34,660 bases of DNA from an uncultured bacterium (GTDB lineage: Bacteria; Actinomycetota; Actinomycetes; S36-B12; CAIYMF01): assembly GCA_903927265.1 (NCBI GenBank), contig CAIYMF010000353.1:1-34660 (forward strand). Direction: 5' to 3'. Under the pieces are notes generated by a model. The model worked only from the letters and a program-made list of their open reading frames with translations. It searched no databases and was not told the origin of the DNA. Positions 1 to 8,094 of the stretch are shown here, piece by piece. How positions within the stretch are numbered: the first letter of the stretch is position 1; each line of letters begins with the position of its first letter. Made by a program: the position numbers and the translations under genes.

Positions 1-213
1 AAGGCCGAAGGTATCGAGTTCGCGGTGCGCGACTTGGTGCGTGGCAAGGAACCGGCAGACGACCTGATAGAGATTGCCGAGTCCGAGAGTGCCGTGCTCA
101 TCGTCATCGGCCTTCGCCGCCGTTCAGCAGTGGGCAAGTTGTTGCTCGGCAGTAACTCACAGCGCATTCTGCTCGATGCCAACTGCCCGGTATTGGCCGT
201 GAAAGCCGACTAG
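1..213 (+). CDS. Universal stress protein (UspA family), C-terminal part
   Basis: This is the last 70 codons of a gene that begins before the window; the frame is open from base 1 to the TAG at 211-213. The visible part has the C-terminal signature of ATP-binding Usp domains: a hydrophobic strand (VLIVIGL), a glycine-basic stretch ending in LLLGSNS, then QRIL and the closing strand CPVLAVKAD. The spacing fits the family G-2x-G-9x-G-S/T nucleotide-binding motif, though the second glycine region is RRR-rich here. Usp proteins are cytoplasmic and are induced by stress or growth arrest. Whether the full protein has one or two Usp domains cannot be told. It ends 24 bp from the convergent C5-epimerase-like gene. 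Confidence 0.85.
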   Translation, partial: KAEGIEFAVRDLVRGKEPADDLIEIAESESAVLIVIGLRRRSAVGKLLLGSNSQRILLDANCPVLAVKAD

Positions 214-237
214 TTCGTCTGGGTCGGATCTTCGCGC

Positions 238-1566
238 TCAGTTGAGTGTGGTGCCCGCGGTCAGTGACGCCCATCGACCGGCCAACGCGCCGTCACCGAC
301 CAGTACGCAGGCGCTTCCATTGATCCATGCGTACGCACTGGCATGGGCCTGGGTACCGCCGGGAAGAGTGACACTGCGTTCGACGAAGTAGTTGATGCGG
401 CCAACAACTCCGCGCATGGTTCGTAGTCGAGGAACTTCGGTCACCCAGTAGTTGGCGAGTGATCCGGACGTGATGCGGTACCAATACGAACCGTGCAGCA
501 AAATGCGAGTGCGTTGCATCGCGGGGGCGCTGGACGGTCGTTGGAGTTTGATCGACTTGCGAGCAGTGACGCGACCGGATGAATCGAACTGGAATCCAGT
601 GTGAGTGCCGCGTGCGAATAGGACAGTTCCGCGCTGTGCAGCTGTCGGGTAGTCCGATTGCAGCGTCTCGGCGAGCCGCGCAAAGACAGGCGAGTCGGTG
701 AGCGCGTTAAGGAAGAGTAATTCGCGAATGTGTATGCCGTGATAGCGCGTGTGCGGTGTATGCCCGCGCAGTGAGTAGTTCGACGCCCACTCCATATTAC
801 GAATGGATGGAAAGTAGTGCACGACCGTGGTGGCGGCGCCGTCGAAGAGTGCGGCCGCATCATCGGATGCCGTGAGTTGCCAGTAGTCCCACACCCCGAA
901 TACGGCGAACATCAGGCCGTTGTAGACGTGCTCACTCGACGTTTCCGGAGTGCGCGGGTACTCCTCAAGCCAGAGGTATCCCTCGGAATCCACCATGCTG
1001 ACCCAGGGGTCACTTCCACGTGACGGCAGCATGAACGCAGCGAACACACCGTCGGCCGCCGACCGCCAGATGGGATCACCTGTCTCGGTGGCAAGTCGAC
1101 TGAACAATGAGAGCGCCTGACCTTCGGCCATCCCTGAGTACCAAGGATTGTGAAGGGTGTCGTCGGGGTTGGTGTTGAGATTGAAGTCGAAATCATAGGG
1201 AAGAAACCATGCGCCGCGTGATTCGACGTGACGATCAGCCAGTCGCTGTGCTTGACGTAGTGCGCGTTCAAGAAACCACGGGTTGTTGGTGAGTCGGTAG
1301 GAATTGAGCAGGCTCAACCCGTACTGCGCTTGGGCGACGGGATGGTTGTGAAGTTGGCCATCACTTGTAGCAAACATGCGAACGCCATCGACGTCCACGA
1401 TTCCGGTCTCCTGCGCAGGAACAATAACGGTGTCGTTGTAGGGGGTGGCCGCTACGCTCACCGAATGCGGAACAAATCCGTCGCGATGGAAATCGCCGGG
1501 ACCGATCACGCTCGTAGGCATCAGCAATCCCATCAGCGTGACCGCGATGGTTGCGAGGACAGGCAT
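238..1566 (-). CDS. Secreted D-glucuronyl C5-epimerase C-terminal domain protein
   Basis: The 442-residue product begins with a short signal-peptide-like segment (residues 1-22, hydrophobic after the Met). The remainder resembles the C-terminal alpha/alpha-barrel domain of D-glucuronyl C5-epimerases. Motifs seen are WYSGMAEGQALSLF (142-155), LEEYP (200-204), a YNGLMFAVFGVWDYW-type segment (215-229), NYSLRG (263-268) and YHGIHIREL (275-283). The conserved tyrosines of these motifs correspond plausibly to active-site tyrosines of the animal heparan sulfate enzyme. That family inverts C5 of glucuronate within polysaccharides. The substrate here is unknown; an exported or wall-linked uronate polymer is an inference. 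The start ATG follows AAGGGAGATC, a good ribosome binding site. It diverges from the cyclodeaminase-like gene. Confidence 0.75.
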   Translation of the reverse strand: MPVLATIAVTLMGLLMPTSVIGPGDFHRDGFVPHSVSVAATPYNDTVIVPAQETGIVDVDGVRMFATSDGQLHNHPVAQAQYGLSLLNSYRLTNNPWFLERALRQAQRLADRHVESRGAWFLPYDFDFNLNTNPDDTLHNPWYSGMAEGQALSLFSRLATETGDPIWRSAADGVFAAFMLPSRGSDPWVSMVDSEGYLWLEEYPRTPETSSEHVYNGLMFAVFGVWDYWQLTASDDAAALFDGAATTVVHYFPSIRNMEWASNYSLRGHTPHTRYHGIHIRELLFLNALTDSPVFARLAETLQSDYPTAAQRGTVLFARGTHTGFQFDSSGRVTARKSIKLQRPSSAPAMQRTRILLHGSYWYRITSGSLANYWVTEVPRLRTMRGVVGRINYFVERSVTLPGGTQAHASAYAWINGSACVLVGDGALAGRWASLTAGTTLN

Positions 1567-1606
1567 GATCTCCCTTGAGTGGTGTTTCCCTTAGTAGAAC
1601 ACGCGG

Positions 1607-1634
1607 GTGACGGCCGAGTTGCTACCTGTAGCGT
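1607..1634 (+). promoter_or_regulatory. Promoter for a leaderless cyclodeaminase-like mRNA
   Basis: A TAGCGT box (1629-1634) fits the TANNNT -10 of actinobacterial housekeeping promoters. A GTGACG box (1607-1612, four matches to TTGACA) lies 16 bp upstream. Seven bases separate the -10 box from the GTG at 1642, so the transcript would begin at or next to the start codon. This supports 1642 as the start. Confidence 0.5.
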
Positions 1635-1641
1635 CGGAAGG

Positions 1642-2628
1642 GTGAACGACGGGCTATCGGTCAGGGTTCTCAGTGGCGATGACGTGCGCGGTCTTGTCAC
1701 CTTCGACGACGTCGTGCACTCGCAACGTGAGGTGTTCCGGGCCTTTCATCGTGGTGAGGCTGTGTTGGCACAGCGCGCGCTACTTACTGGCCCCGAAGAC
1801 TCGGTGGCATTCGCCTACCTCGCGCGAGCGAGTTCGACGGCACCCCCGGTAGTCAAGATCGGCAGTGTGAATCCCGTGAATGCGTCACGTGATCTGCCGG
1901 GAATCCACGCACAACTCCTCGTGATGGACGCAAACACGGGTGCATTGTGCGCGATCGTTGATGGTGAAGCGGTGACTTTGCTGCGCACCGCGGCGGCAAC
2001 CACGGTCGCCATTCAAGCTCTGGTGGCGGGGTCTCCGCGGCGAGTGAGCATCATCGGAAGCGGACCACTCGCACTCGAACACCTTCGCTTCTTGCACCAG
2101 GCGTTCCCACGGTGTGATTTCGCTGTTCAGGTGAGAAGTGAACAGCGCTCCCGTGCGTTCATTGATATCGCTTCACGCGCCGCGATCACCGTTGACGTGA
2201 CCACCTCAGTCGCGGAGGCAGTGGCCGGGGCTGAGGTGGTGATCACTGCGACGAATTCGGTGGAACCTGTGGTGCGCGCAGAGTTGCTTGCGGATGCGTC
2301 GCTTCTGGTGAGCCTGGGGTCGTTCGCTCCCGGTCGGCGCGAGTTTGGGGCCGATGTGATCGAGCTCGCTTCGCGCATCGTCGTTGATGACGTCGCCACC
2401 GTTGTTCAACAGTCCGGTCCGATCGTGGACGCTGTTGAGCGTGGGCACCTTGATCTGCACTCGCTTGAATCGTTGGGACACATTCTCAGTGAGCCGTCGT
2501 CGGCGCAATCGGCTCGCGGATTGACGCTCTATGTGAGTGTGGGGCTGGGTATTCAGGACGCAGCGCTCGCGGATCTCGTCTTGGCTCGGGCACAAGTTGC
2601 TGACAGTGGTCGTCGGATGACGCTCTGA
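1642..2628 (+). CDS. Ornithine cyclodeaminase / mu-crystallin family protein
   Basis: This NAD(P)-dependent family deaminates or reduces amino and imino acids (ornithine, alanine or cyclic imines). The 328-residue product has a family-typical N-terminus (LSGDDVRGLVTFDDVV), the KIGSVNP lysine motif, the block PGIHAQLLVMDANTGAL followed by DGEAVTLLRTAAAT with its conserved Arg-Thr, and a Rossmann motif (IIGSGPLALEHL). The frame is open upstream to 1579, but GTG 1642 is preferred: it leaves 75 bp to the divergent gene, lies seven bases after a -10-like box, and gives the usual family length. The residues that would fix the substrate cannot be judged from motifs, so the exact reaction is open. 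Nothing nearby suggests an arginine or ornithine pathway. Confidence 0.85.
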   Translation: MNDGLSVRVLSGDDVRGLVTFDDVVHSQREVFRAFHRGEAVLAQRALLTGPEDSVAFAYLARASSTAPPVVKIGSVNPVNASRDLPGIHAQLLVMDANTGALCAIVDGEAVTLLRTAAATTVAIQALVAGSPRRVSIIGSGPLALEHLRFLHQAFPRCDFAVQVRSEQRSRAFIDIASRAAITVDVTTSVAEAVAGAEVVITATNSVEPVVRAELLADASLLVSLGSFAPGRREFGADVIELASRIVVDDVATVVQQSGPIVDAVERGHLDLHSLESLGHILSEPSSAQSARGLTLYVSVGLGIQDAALADLVLARAQVADSGRRMTL

Positions 2629-2667
2629 TATTCCGGCGAGACACGGAAGATCAATCAAGGGGAAACG

Positions 2668-2721
2668 ATGACAGATTCTGAATACTGGAGCTTCCGAGGG
2701 TGTATTCAACCCGTCAGGTAG
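2668..2721 (+). CDS. Possible 17-residue leader ORF upstream of the SGNH hydrolase
   Basis: An ATG at 2668 is preceded by AAGGGGAAACG, a better ribosome binding site than that of the following gene. The frame runs 17 codons (starting MTDSEYWSF) and stops at TAG 2719-2721, 12 bp before the GTG of the SGNH gene. It could be a translated leader that couples to or tunes the downstream gene, or a chance ORF. The peptide has no run of a single amino acid suggesting classical attenuation. Confidence 0.3.
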   Translation: MTDSEYWSFRGCIQPVR

Positions 2722-2733
2722 CTAGGGGGGCCA

Positions 2734-3669
2734 GTGAAGCACGTTCGTCACTCCGGCCTCGCGGGTCTGGTGACGTTGGCCCTCGTTTTTAGCGGCTCGG
2801 CCGGCACAGTGGTGGGGTTAGGTACCGCCGTTTCCCATCGAGTGAGTTCTGACGATCAACTCCGAGCCTCGGCCGATGGTGCCGTCATGGTTTCCTCTGG
2901 CCAGTCAGACGAAGACGCCGCGGCGGTGTTGCCAGCACCGGCAGTCGTTTCCGCGAGCTCGAAGCCGACACCGAAACCCACACCCACACCGAAACCCAAG
3001 CCCACGCCGAAGGCGGTCGTCACCGCGACCACCCACTCCGTCGTTGATGACTCGTGGCCTGACGATGACGGATCGGGATGCCCGGCACCTCGTTGGCCCA
3101 CCAAGTTGAGCGCCGGTGAACCCGGCAATGGTCGTCGAGTGCTTGTGATTGGTGACTCACGTACGCGCGATTCTCGCCTGTCGATGAGTGAGGGCATGGT
3201 CAGCAGCGGCTGGACTCCCACGGTTCGCTGCTGGGGGTGGAAGGAAGTGACGTGGGGTACCGAACAGGTACGGCGGGCGAAAGCTCGCAATGAATTGCCG
3301 AAGATCGTCGTGATCGCGCTGGGGATCAACGACATCGGCAGGCTCGATGCATCGATGATCCGTCGCCACATGGTGGGCTTGCTCGATGCTATTGGTCCGG
3401 GGCATCAAGTGCTGTGGCTCGAGGAGTACTCGACGCGGTCGCATCAGACGTTTTCCAATTCTCACGTGAACTATCCACCCCGCGTCACGGCATTCAATGC
3501 CAATCTTCGCGACCTTCGAGACTCGTATCCCAACCTGTCGATTATCCCGTGGGTCAGTGTGGTCAAGGCCAACAAGCTTGGCCTCTTCGACGGCATTCAC
3601 TACGGAAAGCGTGGTTATCGGTTCCGTGCCCAGGCCATTGTCGACGGGCTCAACTCAATTGTCGGCTGA
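2734..3669 (+). CDS. Secreted SGNH/GDSL-family hydrolase with Pro/Lys-rich linker
   Basis: The 311-residue product has a basic N-terminus and a hydrophobic segment (residues 9-30) fitting a signal peptide or membrane anchor. A low-complexity linker follows with repeated PTPKP units (about 75-97), then an SGNH hydrolase domain. Catalytic blocks are visible: GDSRT with the nucleophile Ser142, GIND (197-200) with the oxyanion Asn199, and DGIH (286-289) with Asp286 and His289. Such extracellular domains are esterases or acyl transferases that often add or remove acetyl groups on wall glycans; the substrate here is unknown. The GTG start follows a G-rich site (AGGGGGG). It converges on the SDR gene, with 7 bp between the stops. 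Confidence 0.85.
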   Translation: MKHVRHSGLAGLVTLALVFSGSAGTVVGLGTAVSHRVSSDDQLRASADGAVMVSSGQSDEDAAAVLPAPAVVSASSKPTPKPTPTPKPKPTPKAVVTATTHSVVDDSWPDDDGSGCPAPRWPTKLSAGEPGNGRRVLVIGDSRTRDSRLSMSEGMVSSGWTPTVRCWGWKEVTWGTEQVRRAKARNELPKIVVIALGINDIGRLDASMIRRHMVGLLDAIGPGHQVLWLEEYSTRSHQTFSNSHVNYPPRVTAFNANLRDLRDSYPNLSIIPWVSVVKANKLGLFDGIHYGKRGYRFRAQAIVDGLNSIVG

Positions 3670-3676
3670 GCGGTAC

Positions 3677-4483
3677 CTAGTCAGTCACGCCGTCGAGTAG
3701 TTCTACTTGCATTGATTGCATGCCCTGCAGCCAACGATCGGTGCGTGTGGCACGGAAGGAGTAGAAGTCGGCGACCTCGGGGTGAGGAAGAACGAAAAAG
3801 TGGCCGTCGGCAATCGCTTGAACCAATGCGTCGGCGACCACGGGCGGATCAATGATCGGGTGCTTGTCGAGAATGACCCGCAACGGACCGCTTTCCTCAT
3901 ACATGGCCGTGCGCACGCCCTGGGGGCAGATGGCATGAACGGCAATACCCTGTGCGCCGTACGTCGCGGAAAGCCACTCGGCAAAGGCAACGGCACCATG
4001 CTTGGTGACCGAATAGGGGGCATCGCCGAGCATGGTGAGTAGGCCGGCGGCAGACGCCGTCACCACAAATCGCCCGCCGCCGGCTTCAAGCCAGCGAGGT
4101 ACCAGTACCCGCGCGGTACGCACATGTGCCATCACGTTGACATCAAATGAGCGCGCCCAGTCGTCTTCCGTCGCATCAAGTCCGCGCACGACACCAATTC
4201 CGGCATTCGCCACGAACATGTCGATGCCGCCGAGTGCACTGTCGGCCGCTGCAATGAGTGCGGCCACGCCCTCTTCGCTGGCGGCATCGCCCGCGTGGAA
4301 TTGTGCGCCGATCTGCTCGGCAAGTTCCGCGCAGGTCTCGGGGTTGAGGTCGTTGATCAGTACCTGCGCGCCTTCGTTGACCAGGCGCGTACTAATGGCG
4401 CGGCCGATACCTCCCGTCGCTCCGGTGACTACGACTCGTTGACCACTGAATGCACCCGATGCGGCGTTGTTGGTTGATTCCAC
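3677..4483 (-). CDS. Short-chain dehydrogenase/reductase (SDR)
   Basis: This is a classical SDR of 268 residues. It has the cofactor motif TGATGGIG near the N-terminus, the NAGIG motif, a serine-containing strand (VVTASAAG) and the catalytic YSVTK pair. An acidic residue after the second strand (NDLNPE) favours NAD(H) over NADP(H). The frame is open to an ATG at 4525, which would overlap the divergent ung start. GTG 4483 has an AGGG ribosome binding site eight bases upstream and leaves 28 bp between the two genes, so I chose it. The substrate is not deducible; SDR motifs alone do not separate alcohol, steroid or acyl substrates. Confidence 0.85.
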   Translation of the reverse strand: MESTNNAASGAFSGQRVVVTGATGGIGRAISTRLVNEGAQVLINDLNPETCAELAEQIGAQFHAGDAASEEGVAALIAAADSALGGIDMFVANAGIGVVRGLDATEDDWARSFDVNVMAHVRTARVLVPRWLEAGGGRFVVTASAAGLLTMLGDAPYSVTKHGAVAFAEWLSATYGAQGIAVHAICPQGVRTAMYEESGPLRVILDKHPIIDPPVVADALVQAIADGHFFVLPHPEVADFYSFRATRTDRWLQGMQSMQVELLDGVTD

Positions 4484-4511
4484 GACGCCCACCCTACTGA
4501 GGGGCCGTGGC

Positions 4512-5201
4512 ATGATGACGGCCATGGCGCAGCCGTTGGAGGAACTCGTCGATCACAGTTGGCTTCCGGTACTTGATCCCGTGCGCTCGGTCATCGGCGA
4601 CATGGGCGGATTCCTTCGATCCGAAGCTGCCGCGGGTCGCCCGTGGTTGCCATCGGGTGATCGCATCCTGCGCGCCTTTACTCGGCCGCTTCCGGACGTG
4701 CGCATCGTGATCCTGGGGCAGGATCCGTATCCGACACCGGGTCACGCTGTCGGCTTGTCGTTCTCAGTCGACGCATCGGTTCGTCCGCTGCCACGAAGCT
4801 TGTCAAACATCTACCGTGAACTGGTTTCCGATCTCGGGGTTCCCATGCCCAGCACAGGAGACCTCACCCCCTGGTTTGACCAGGGGGTGCTTCTGCTCAA
4901 CCGTGTCTTGACCGTGGGGGTCGGTGAGTCAGGAAGTCATCGGGGCAAGGGTTGGGAGCAGGTGACCGACGCGGCGATTGCCGGCCTGGTTGCTCGTGAT
5001 GCCGAGCCGCTGGTTGCCATTCTGTGGGGGCGTGACGCGCAGTCAGTGGCATCACTGCTGGGAGATACTCCTTTGATCACCAGCGCCCATCCGAGTCCGT
5101 TGTCCGCAGATCGCGGGTTCTTCGGATCACGACCATTTAGCAGGTCCAATGACCTCCTCGACGAACTTGGGGGAGACCCGGTCGAGTGGTCGCTGCCGTA
5201 G
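4512..5201 (+). CDS. ung: Uracil-DNA glycosylase, family 1
   Basis: Ung removes uracil from DNA to start base excision repair. The 229-residue product has GQDPYP (catalytic Asp71), the LLLNRVLTV strand, LWGRDAQ and HPSPLS (His193) followed by [10 protein letters not shown]. The GQDPYP form, in place of the enterobacterial GQDPYH, is normal for actinobacterial Ung such as the M. tuberculosis enzyme. ATG 4512 follows AGGGG with eight bases of spacing; ATGs at 4515 and 4524 are also possible. The TAG is 9 bp before the next gene's TTG, so ung probably leads an operon with the two nuclease-like genes. Confidence 0.95.
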   Translation: MMTAMAQPLEELVDHSWLPVLDPVRSVIGDMGGFLRSEAAAGRPWLPSGDRILRAFTRPLPDVRIVILGQDPYPTPGHAVGLSFSVDASVRPLPRSLSNIYRELVSDLGVPMPSTGDLTPWFDQGVLLLNRVLTVGVGESGSHRGKGWEQVTDAAIAGLVARDAEPLVAILWGRDAQSVASLLGDTPLITSAHPSPLSADRGFFGSRPFSRSNDLLDELGGDPVEWSLP

Positions 5202-5210
5202 GGGTGCGCG

Positions 5211-6230
5211 TTGTCAGACGACAGCGACATACTGGCCTTCATGGGAGCGGAGTCGCACAATCAGTCGCGCTACGGGGTGCAAGAGCGCGCGATCGAGGTT
5301 GACTCCTCGATACCCGCGAAGTCGCTGCGATGGTCAGCGAGTTCAGTCACCACATTCGTTCAGTGCCCCCTGAAGTTGTGGTGGGGCAAGGTGGCCGGGT
5401 GGCAAGAAGGCCCCAGTACCGCCACCGCCGCCGGAACCGCTGTGCACTCCGCACTCGAGTATCTCTTCGAGCGCGATCCCCTTGAGCGAACGCCTCCGGT
5501 TGCTGAGGCGGCGCTCGCAGTTGCGATCGACGAGGCACGTGATGAACTCGCTGCGGCCGCTGTTCCGATCGATGATGTGCGTGAGCGCGCAGAGGCTGCT
5601 CTTGCTGTCTATTGGAACCTCGAAGATCCGGTAGCGGTCGATGTACTTCCCGACGGTCTCGAACGTGAGATCTCGCTCGAACTCGCTGGCGTCACTTTCA
5701 TCGGATATGCAGACCGAGTGGCGCGCAGCGATACCGGTGCCATCGTGAGTGACTACAAGACCGGCGTTGCCAAGCCTCGGTATCTCGGTCCCTACTACCG
5801 ACAGCAATACCTCTACGCGGCCGCGCTTCATGAAGAAGATATCGACGTCACCGAAATCGAATTGCTCTTTCTCGGTGAGGCTCGTCGCATTCGACGCCCG
5901 GTGTATCCCGCCGCGCTCGAACGCGCCACGGCGACTTTGCGCGCCACAGCCGATGAGGCCGCGCTGATGGCTGACAAGGGTCAATGGACGGCACGGCAGT
6001 CAGGGCTGTGCGGGTGGTGCTCGTTTGAAACTGTCTGTCCCCTGCGCCGCTCTCGTGCGCCGATTCCGGGTTCTGCCGTAAGCAATGAGCGCCTCGCAGT
6101 GATTCCCGGCATGGTGCACCGGGCGAGCGCGCCCAAGGCCGACGAGGTTTCCGAAACAGCCGTTCCCGCCGTCGTGGGTGATCTCGACCCTGCCGACGAG
6201 GCTCCTGCCGACGGGGGGCTCTTCGGATGA
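5211..6230 (+). CDS. RecB-family PD-(D/E)XK exonuclease with Fe-S cysteines
   Basis: The 339-residue product has a single PD-(D/E)XK nuclease domain of the RecB/AddB/Cas4 type. Visible motifs are SASSVTTFVQCP, GTAVHSALEYLF (motif His), GYADRV (Asp), SDYKTG (the D-x-K core) and QQYLYA (the QxxxY helix). Cys52 and a CX2CX5C group (Cys267, Cys270, Cys276) match the 4Fe-4S staple of AddB-type nucleases. It resembles the actinobacterial RecB-family exonuclease exemplified by Rv2119. The TTG start has AGGGG six bases upstream; an in-frame ATG at 5241 is an alternative. It lies 9 bp after ung and overlaps the next gene by ATGA. The last 40 residues are Pro/Ala/Asp-rich and probably disordered. Confidence 0.85.
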   Translation: MSDDSDILAFMGAESHNQSRYGVQERAIEVDSSIPAKSLRWSASSVTTFVQCPLKLWWGKVAGWQEGPSTATAAGTAVHSALEYLFERDPLERTPPVAEAALAVAIDEARDELAAAAVPIDDVRERAEAALAVYWNLEDPVAVDVLPDGLEREISLELAGVTFIGYADRVARSDTGAIVSDYKTGVAKPRYLGPYYRQQYLYAAALHEEDIDVTEIELLFLGEARRIRRPVYPAALERATATLRATADEAALMADKGQWTARQSGLCGWCSFETVCPLRRSRAPIPGSAVSNERLAVIPGMVHRASAPKADEVSETAVPAVVGDLDPADEAPADGGLFG

Positions 6231-8083
6231 GCGAAGTCAGCGGCCACGCGGCACATGCACCAGGTCCTCCAGTTCCCGACTGGCAACCCGAGTGGCAGTT
6301 CACCGGCGATCTAAGTCATGCCCGAGTGATGGCGGGTCGACTTGCAGGTTCGCCCGTGTTCAGTTGCCCGGCGCTCGATGCCAAGAAGTCGCGGCCGGGT
6401 GTGTATCCACAACGTGACAAGCGCGACCGCATCACCGAGTTCGCGCCATTCGCAGAAGTCCCTATCGGGCTGGTACGCGATGTTGTCGTTGACCATGTCA
6501 CCCGTAAAGCCCAACCGACGCCCGAGTCGATAGCCGATTCCGCCGTCCGGTCGGCGGCACCTCGAGCATTGGCTCCCAGTTCGGCACTCGTCGTTGAAGC
6601 CGGCGTCGCGGGCTATCGCGCTGCTCTCGCCGCGCTCCGCGCTGACGGACAATTGCCCGTCGACGCCGTTCTCGTTCCTGACGTGGTGGTCAGTGACGTG
6701 CAGGTCGGCGGGGGAGTCGTTGAGTGGGCGGCGTGGGGGCTGCACTGGATTGCTCGCGATGGAGTGCGCGAAAGTCATCTGCTCGTGTGGCGCAATGCCG
6801 GGGCGCGGCCTCGCGCCGAAGCAGTCCTCGGAGTGATCGCTCGAGCGGCCGCTGAAGGGTTTCGAGCAGCTCCGAGCACGTCGTGGAGCGCTCGCTTCGA
6901 ACCAGATGCAGTACAGCCGCCACCGGTCACTCGTGTGCGCATTCGCGAAATCGGAGTGCTCGATTCAAGTCAGGCGTTGCTCTTCGACGGAACTGCCCAG
7001 GAAGCGCGGGCGATGTTCGACCGTACGGTGCCGCCAGCCCTCCCAGTACTCACCGGCGAAGTGTTTCGTCCGTCCCGCGGGTGCGCAGGGTGCGGTATTC
7101 GGCCCGAGTGCCGAGGACTTCCGCGGGTTCCGGGAGTGCTAGCTGTTGCCGCGCGTGCCGACTACGTACGCTCTCTGTCGACCAGTGACCTGTGGCAGCA
7201 CGAAGTGTGCCCGCAGCAGGTGCATCTGCTCAGTGACCTCGGCCTGCCGCGAGAACCGATGCCCGAGTTCGAAGCTGCTCGTCGCGGACTCCTCGTGCAC
7301 GCGTGGCTCGAAGCAGCGCATGCCCGCGGCATTCGATGTGCGGTCGACGAACTTCCCACGGCCACTGAACCAGGACTCGTAGGCGAAGAACTGGGCTGGA
7401 CCGTTGCCGATGCGGCGCTCGTTGCCGACTATTTGGAGCGCCACCCCGATCAGTGCCCCGTCACCGAAGGCGACGGTGAGGTGGTGCGTCCTGAGTGCGG
7501 CATCACGGTGTACGACACCGATGCCGATGTTGTTTTCAGTACTCGTCCCGACCTCGTAGTGGCGCACCTCGGCGACGATGGCACCCGAGACGTGGTCATC
7601 CGTGAGACGAAGACGATCAACCTGCGCCGGCTCGAGGCCGGAGAAGAACTCGACCTGCTGCATCACTTTCCGCAAGTCGCGGCGGCGGTCTGCCTCCTTG
7701 CCGAAGGCGTTGATCCACTCAATACGCTCGCCCGCTTCAAGCCCCATGCAAGTCGCGTCGAACTCGAACTACTCGGAAGTGACGCGGCCACGGTCATCAA
7801 CTTCGAGATCGGTGACCCAGAAGTCGTACTGGCGGCGCGGGTTGCCCTCGCTCAGCGAGTTGACACGTGGTTGCACGACAGTGAGCACGCACCACGCCCC
7901 GGGCGTCAATGCCAGCGTTGCCCGGTACGGCAGTGGTGCCCAGTCACGGTGCTCACCGATCAGGGTCTTATCAGCGCCGACGACATGATCGACGCCGAAG
8001 GTGCCGACTCATTACCTCGCGATGTGCTGGCACTCATCGAAGCCGATACTGGAGCCGCACTCGACGAAGAGTTCGCGTTCTAG
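6227..8083 (+). CDS. Duplicated PD-(D/E)XK nuclease-like protein with two Fe-S signatures
   Basis: The 618-residue product is translationally coupled to the previous gene by an ATGA overlap. It looks like two nuclease-like halves in tandem. The N-half has Cys47 and a CX2CX5C group (Cys286, Cys289, Cys295). The C-half has Cys328 and a second CX2CX5C group (Cys562, Cys565, Cys571). The C-half keeps nuclease-like motifs: GLLVHAWLEAAH, TRPDLVV (Asp), IRETKT (E-x-K) and a Gln in HHFPQVAAAVCLL. The matching N-half strand reads HLLVWRNAG, without an E-x-K, so that half looks degenerate and may only bind DNA or the partner. I know no named family for this architecture. A DNA repair role is inferred from the neighbouring ung. 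Confidence 0.65.
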   Translation: MSEVSGHAAHAPGPPVPDWQPEWQFTGDLSHARVMAGRLAGSPVFSCPALDAKKSRPGVYPQRDKRDRITEFAPFAEVPIGLVRDVVVDHVTRKAQPTPESIADSAVRSAAPRALAPSSALVVEAGVAGYRAALAALRADGQLPVDAVLVPDVVVSDVQVGGGVVEWAAWGLHWIARDGVRESHLLVWRNAGARPRAEAVLGVIARAAAEGFRAAPSTSWSARFEPDAVQPPPVTRVRIREIGVLDSSQALLFDGTAQEARAMFDRTVPPALPVLTGEVFRPSRGCAGCGIRPECRGLPRVPGVLAVAARADYVRSLSTSDLWQHEVCPQQVHLLSDLGLPREPMPEFEAARRGLLVHAWLEAAHARGIRCAVDELPTATEPGLVGEELGWTVADAALVADYLERHPDQCPVTEGDGEVVRPECGITVYDTDADVVFSTRPDLVVAHLGDDGTRDVVIRETKTINLRRLEAGEELDLLHHFPQVAAAVCLLAEGVDPLNTLARFKPHASRVELELLGSDAATVINFEIGDPEVVLAARVALAQRVDTWLHDSEHAPRPGRQCQRCPVRQWCPVTVLTDQGLISADDMIDAEGADSLPRDVLALIEADTGAALDEEFAF

Positions 8084-8094
8084 GGTCCTAGAAC
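8077..8094. terminator. Palindrome enclosing two convergent stop codons
   Basis: The arms GTTCTAGG (8077-8084) and CCTAGAAC (8087-8094) are perfect inverted repeats two bases apart; as RNA this gives a 7-bp stem with a GGTC loop on either strand. The stop of the nuclease-like gene (8081-8083) and that of the hypothetical gene (8088-8090) both lie inside. There is no T-run, so a bidirectional terminator or mRNA 3'-end hairpin is inferred from position. Confidence 0.45.

Noticed and set aside
4865-4889. Perfect 10-bp inverted repeat with a 5-base loop inside ung
   Set aside because: It encodes the conserved [11 protein letters not shown] segment of Ung, so the symmetry is probably a by-product of codon choice; no gene end is nearby.
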